Below the pieces are notes generated by a model. That model worked only from the letters and a program-made list of their open reading frames with translations. It was not told the DNA's origin and ran no database searches. 7,840 nt of DNA from Candidatus Brocadiaceae bacterium. GTDB lineage: Bacteria; Planctomycetota; Brocadiia; SM23-32. Location: contig JAUWZH010000115.1 in assembly GCA_030615435.1 (NCBI GenBank), forward strand, positions 1 to 7,840. The letters run 5' to 3'. Position numbers and translations under genes: made by a program. Shown one piece after another: positions 5,322 through 7,840 of this stretch (positions within the stretch are counted from its first letter, which is position 1; the number at the start of each line of letters is the position of its first letter).

Positions 5322-5472
5322 TGCCGGCATCCTTTCTGCCAGAGCCGCCGAATGAGACCTGTCGCCCCGGCGACACGGGGGCGACTCGCCGCTTGCCGGG
5401 CGACGCCCGACTCGGCCGATCAGGCAAGACTCGACAACCTACCGTGCGCCGGAAAGGTCGTCATCTTACCCC

Positions 5473-5490
5473 TGACAGCCCGGTCTGTCA
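5473..5490. promoter_or_regulatory. Inverted repeat TGACAG-N6-CTGTCA, possible operator
   Basis: TGACAG (5473-5478) and CTGTCA (5485-5490) are perfect reverse complements separated by CCCGGT. The right half ends two bases before a possible -35 element (TTGATT, 5492-5497) of the DUF362 gene. The dyad length of 18 bases fits a dimeric regulator site. A short RNA hairpin is the alternative. Confidence 0.35.
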
Positions 5491-5491
5491 C

Positions 5492-5521
5492 TTGATTCGC
5501 CCTGCCGGATTCGTTTATCTA
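5492..5521 (+). promoter_or_regulatory. Possible promoter of the DUF362 gene
   Basis: TTGATT (5492-5497) matches the -35 consensus at four of six positions. An AT-rich patch, TTATCTATAGTT (5515-5526), follows at about 17-18 bases, with TATCTA (5516-5521) as the best-placed -10. The -10 match is poor (three of six), and the better TATAGT (5520-5525) is 22 bases away. The location, in the only AT-rich spot of the divergent intergenic region and about 40 bases before the start codon, is the main argument. Confidence 0.3.
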
Positions 5522-5562
5522 TAGTTCACACCGACCTTGTGCGGTAGAGAAAGGAACGCCTG

Positions 5563-6648
5563 ATGAACGAGGTCTATTTTGCAGATGCTCGGGTTCGGCG
5601 CCTGCTCCCGGAAGAGACACTTCCGGCGAAGTTCCGCAGGCTTCTTCAGAAGATCAACCTCCCCTCCACGGTCGAGGGCCAGACGGTCGCCGTCAAGATG
5701 CACTTCGGGGGCAATATCGGCTATACGACCGTCCATCCCGTCTTCGTGCGCATCCTGGTGGAAGAGGTGAAGGAGGCGGGGGCGAGGGAAGTCTCGGTCA
5801 TGGACTGGAGCACTCGCGACGCGGCCCGGCGCGGCTACACGCAGGAAGCCCTCGGCGCGCCCGTCGTTTCCTGCTACGGGCTGGACGAGAAGGACGTCAA
5901 GAGGAAGAAGATCGGCTTCGGCCCGGTCCATTACGCCTCGTATGGGCGCAGGGTCTGGGATGCAGACGCCTTCATCGGCCTGGCCCACGTGAAGGGACAC
6001 GGGAACTGCGGCTTCGCCGGGGCGATAAAGAACATCGCGATGGGAACCGTCTCCGCCCGCACGCGCGGCCTGGTCCACCGCCTGGAAGGCGGCATCGTCT
6101 GGCACGAGGACAGGTGCATCCACTGCGAGAAGTGCATCGAGCAGTGCCCGAACGACGCCAACAGCTTCGACGAAGAGGGCAAGTATCACATCGCGTTCCA
6201 CCACTGCACCTATTGCCAGCACTGCATCCTGGCCTGTCCCGAGGACGCGCTGGAGCTGGTCGAGCAAGACTTCGACAGATTCCAGGAGGGCCTGGCGCGC
6301 CTCGCCGCCGTCTTTCTGAACCATCTCAAGCCCAACAGGGCGCTCTTCGTCAACGTCCTGAACAACATCACCGCCTACTGCGACTGCTGGGGCATGAGCA
6401 CGCCGAACCTGGTACCCGACATCGGCATACTCGCCGGACGGAACATCGTGGCGGTTGACAAGGCATCTCTGGACAGGATCAAGGCCTCGAAGCTCATGGC
6501 CGAGGGCCTGCCGATCGGGCACAAGCTGGCGCGCAGGAGGGGACACCTCTTCGAGCGCATCACCGGCAAGGACCCCTACGTGCAGGTGCGCAAGATGGAC
6601 GAGCTCGGCTTCGGCCCACCCGACTACAAGATCGTGGAAGTGGCCTGA
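5563..6648 (+). CDS. DUF362 domain protein with two [4Fe-4S] ferredoxin motifs
   Basis: A 361-residue cytoplasmic iron-sulfur protein. The N-terminal part (about 1-180) is the DUF362 domain, with VAVKMHFGG near residue 42, VSVMDWSTRD near 78 and the characteristic KGHGNCGFAGAIKNIAMG (144-161). Two complete 4Fe-4S motifs follow, C185-x2-C188-x2-C191-x3-C195-Pro and C215-x2-C218-x2-C221-x3-C225-Pro. A C-terminal part contains AYCDCWG (271-276), LVPDIGILAGRN and a closing DELGFGPPDYKI. DUF362 proteins are suspected redox or dehydrogenase-associated enzymes, with no firm general reaction known to me. AAGGA at 5551-5555, seven bases before ATG 5563, is a good ribosome site. The gene is monocistronic here: divergent from the SGNH gene and convergent with moeA. 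All eight cluster cysteines are present, so the protein should be functional. Confidence 0.9.
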   Translation: MNEVYFADARVRRLLPEETLPAKFRRLLQKINLPSTVEGQTVAVKMHFGGNIGYTTVHPVFVRILVEEVKEAGAREVSVMDWSTRDAARRGYTQEALGAPVVSCYGLDEKDVKRKKIGFGPVHYASYGRRVWDADAFIGLAHVKGHGNCGFAGAIKNIAMGTVSARTRGLVHRLEGGIVWHEDRCIHCEKCIEQCPNDANSFDEEGKYHIAFHHCTYCQHCILACPEDALELVEQDFDRFQEGLARLAAVFLNHLKPNRALFVNVLNNITAYCDCWGMSTPNLVPDIGILAGRNIVAVDKASLDRIKASKLMAEGLPIGHKLARRRGHLFERITGKDPYVQVRKMDELGFGPPDYKIVEVA

Positions 6649-6729
6649 GCGGGGGTTCGAGCGGCAGGGAGCGTCAGGCACGTTGATGCGTGGTGGCCCG
6701 GCCGCGATCCACAGGTCCCGCGCCGGCGT
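6649..6729. other. Convergent gap between the DUF362 gene and moeA
   Basis: Eighty-one bases separate the two stop codons. CCGGCG (6723-6728) and CGCCGG (6735-6740) can form a 6-bp stem around TTCAGC, overlapping the moeA stop codon (TGA, read from 6732-6730). No T-run follows on either strand, so it is at best a weak transcription end signal. Confidence 0.4.
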
Positions 6730-7840
6730 TCAGCCGCCGGGGGAGAAAGGCGGAAAATGGGGGCCTGACCACAGAAAGCGAACCGTCTCGCCTTTCTCGA
6801 CCCCCGAACAATCCGCCGGCAGGCTGAGCAGTGCGTCGGCACTCCTTGCGCCCGTGATGTCGGCGCTGCCGTGCGAGCGCGTCCTGCGCAAGTGGCAGAC
6901 GCCCTCCCGCGCGCGCACCGTGCAGGGGAGGAAGTTGCGGCGGCCCGGCTTGTTACCGAAGCTCTCGTCCATCACCCCGTCCCGGAAAGCGGGCTCGGCG
7001 CAGCGCAGTCCCATCAGGCGTCGAATGGCGGGGCGCACCAGCACCTGGAAGACTACGAAGCATGAAAGAGGATTGCCGGGCATGCCGAAGGCCGCCGCCC
7101 CGTCCCGCACGCCGAAGTAGGTGGGTTTGCCCGGCTTTATTGCACATCTGTGGAAGACTCGCCGCACGCCGAGTTCCTCGAGGGTCGGAGGAACAAGGTC
7201 GCGCTGCCCCACCGAGACCCCCCCTGAGATGACGAACAGGTCGGCTTGGAGTCCCCTGCGAATCGCCTCACGAAGCCGCCCGGGCTCGTCGCCGACGACG
7301 CCGAGGTAGCGGAACTCCTCGGCCAGCGGGCCGAGCAGCGCGGAGAGCATGGGGCCGTTGCTGTTGTATATCTGCCCCCGGGCCACGGGACGGCCGGGCT
7401 CGACGACCTCCGTTCCAGTGCACAGCAGGGCGACGCGAGGGCGCCGGAACACGGCGAGCCGTTCGTGCCCCGCCGAAGCGGCCACCCCGACGCCGAGGGG
7501 GCTGAGAAACTCCCCCGCCCGGGCGACCGTTTCCCCCCGGCGCATGTCCTCTCCTCGCGGGCAGATGTTTGAGCCGCTGAGTTTCAGCACCCGCACCCGG
7601 CCTCCTTCCAGCTCCTCGGTGTGCTCGACCATCACGACCGTATCGGCACCCTCGGGCACGGGCGACCCGGTGGTGATTCGCGCCGCCTGCCCCGGCCCGA
7701 CCCTGAACTCGGGCCACCCTCCCGCGAACGAATCCCCGACGAGCGCGAGCGTGGCAGGCAGCTCCGCAACGTCAGGGGACCTCTCGGCGAAGCCGTCCAT
7801 CGCCGCCTTGTTGAAAGGCGGGCTGTCAACGCGGGAAACT
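6730..7840 (-). CDS. moeA: Molybdopterin molybdenumtransferase MoeA (5' end beyond window)
   Basis: MoeA inserts molybdate into adenylated molybdopterin, the last step of molybdenum cofactor synthesis, in the cytoplasm with MogA. The reading frame enters from the right edge: codons before the ATG at 7800 read VSRVDSPPFNKAA, directly followed by MDGFAERS, the conserved MoeA block DSPPFxxxAMDG(Y/F)A. The true start is therefore outside the window, with about 45-50 residues missing by comparison with E. coli MoeA. Further signatures in order are TGSPVPEGADTVVMVE, GSNICPRGEDMRRGE, the MoCF-binding segment from ALLCTGTEVVEPG through YNSNGPML to SGGVSVGQRDLV, then KPGKPTYFG and FGMPGNPLSCFVVF. The smaller C-terminal domain ends with TGA at 6732-6730. 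All expected motifs are intact. No other cofactor genes are visible; any operon partners would lie upstream, beyond the right edge. Confidence 0.95.
   Translation of the reverse strand, partial: VSRVDSPPFNKAAMDGFAERSPDVAELPATLALVGDSFAGGWPEFRVGPGQAARITTGSPVPEGADTVVMVEHTEELEGGRVRVLKLSGSNICPRGEDMRRGETVARAGEFLSPLGVGVAASAGHERLAVFRRPRVALLCTGTEVVEPGRPVARGQIYNSNGPMLSALLGPLAEEFRYLGVVGDEPGRLREAIRRGLQADLFVISGGVSVGQRDLVPPTLEELGVRRVFHRCAIKPGKPTYFGVRDGAAAFGMPGNPLSCFVVFQVLVRPAIRRLMGLRCAEPAFRDGVMDESFGNKPGRRNFLPCTVRAREGVCHLRRTRSHGSADITGARSADALLSLPADCSGVEKGETVRFLWSGPHFPPFSPGG

Noticed and set aside
5515..6681. 388-codon minus-strand ORF opposite the DUF362 gene
   Set aside because: The plus strand has eight correctly spaced cluster cysteines and a good ribosome site. 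The antisense product is an Ala/Val/Asp-rich mirror frame.
1..7840. CRISPR array, tRNA or rRNA genes
   Set aside because: No regularly spaced direct repeats and no cloverleaf or conserved rRNA segments were seen in a reading of both strands.

Overview
The window looks like a chromosome segment from an uncultured, GC-rich bacterium. The housekeeping genes are roughly 60-65% GC. The lifestyle hints are a DUF362 protein with two [4Fe-4S] motifs, molybdenum cofactor synthesis, and an SGNH hydrolase of a type I associate with Planctomycetota, Lentisphaerota, Armatimonadota and similar phyla. That placement is recollection of family distribution and is not provable from this sequence. No rRNA, tRNA, CRISPR array, transposase or integrase was seen.

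Layout from left to right. (1) Bases 1-374 hold no convincing gene, only a possible promoter. (2) 375-1240, plus strand, is a thioredoxin-TPR co-chaperone of the CnoX/YbbN type. It is read in two frames because of an apparent one-base loss near 981-985. (3) 1318-3380 is an accessory block. Two diverged direct repeats (1318-1466 and 3231-3379, 124 of 149 positions identical without gaps) each carry a relic of a small DUF2292/YezD-like gene. They bracket an unusual membrane-anchored coiled-coil protein with a PLD-like (DUF5919-type) C-terminal domain (1852-2937). A strong hairpin and a short decayed ORF lie between that gene and the second repeat. (4) 3582-4606 resembles a single integron gene cassette. 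A distinctly AT-rich TylF-like methyltransferase gene (3616-4512) sits between a perfect 10-base inverted repeat, TGTTAGGCAT and ATGCCTAACA, whose cores match the attC R' and R'' consensus. The second copy opens an attC-like fold of about 71 bases. (5) 4764-5321, minus strand, is an SGNH/GDSL hydrolase. (6) 5563-6648, plus strand, is a DUF362/ferredoxin protein divergent from it, with a possible promoter and operator between them. (7) 6730-7840, minus strand, is moeA, cut at its 5' end by the window edge.

The flanks (CnoX, DUF362, MoeA) serve protein quality control, redox chemistry and cofactor synthesis. The middle 3 kb is a mosaic of repeats, relics and apparently acquired genes, best read as an insertion hotspot rather than one operon. 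The most notable signals are the cassette-like methyltransferase, the paired repeats with reciprocal TGG-to-TAG stops around the membrane/PLD-like gene, and that gene itself.
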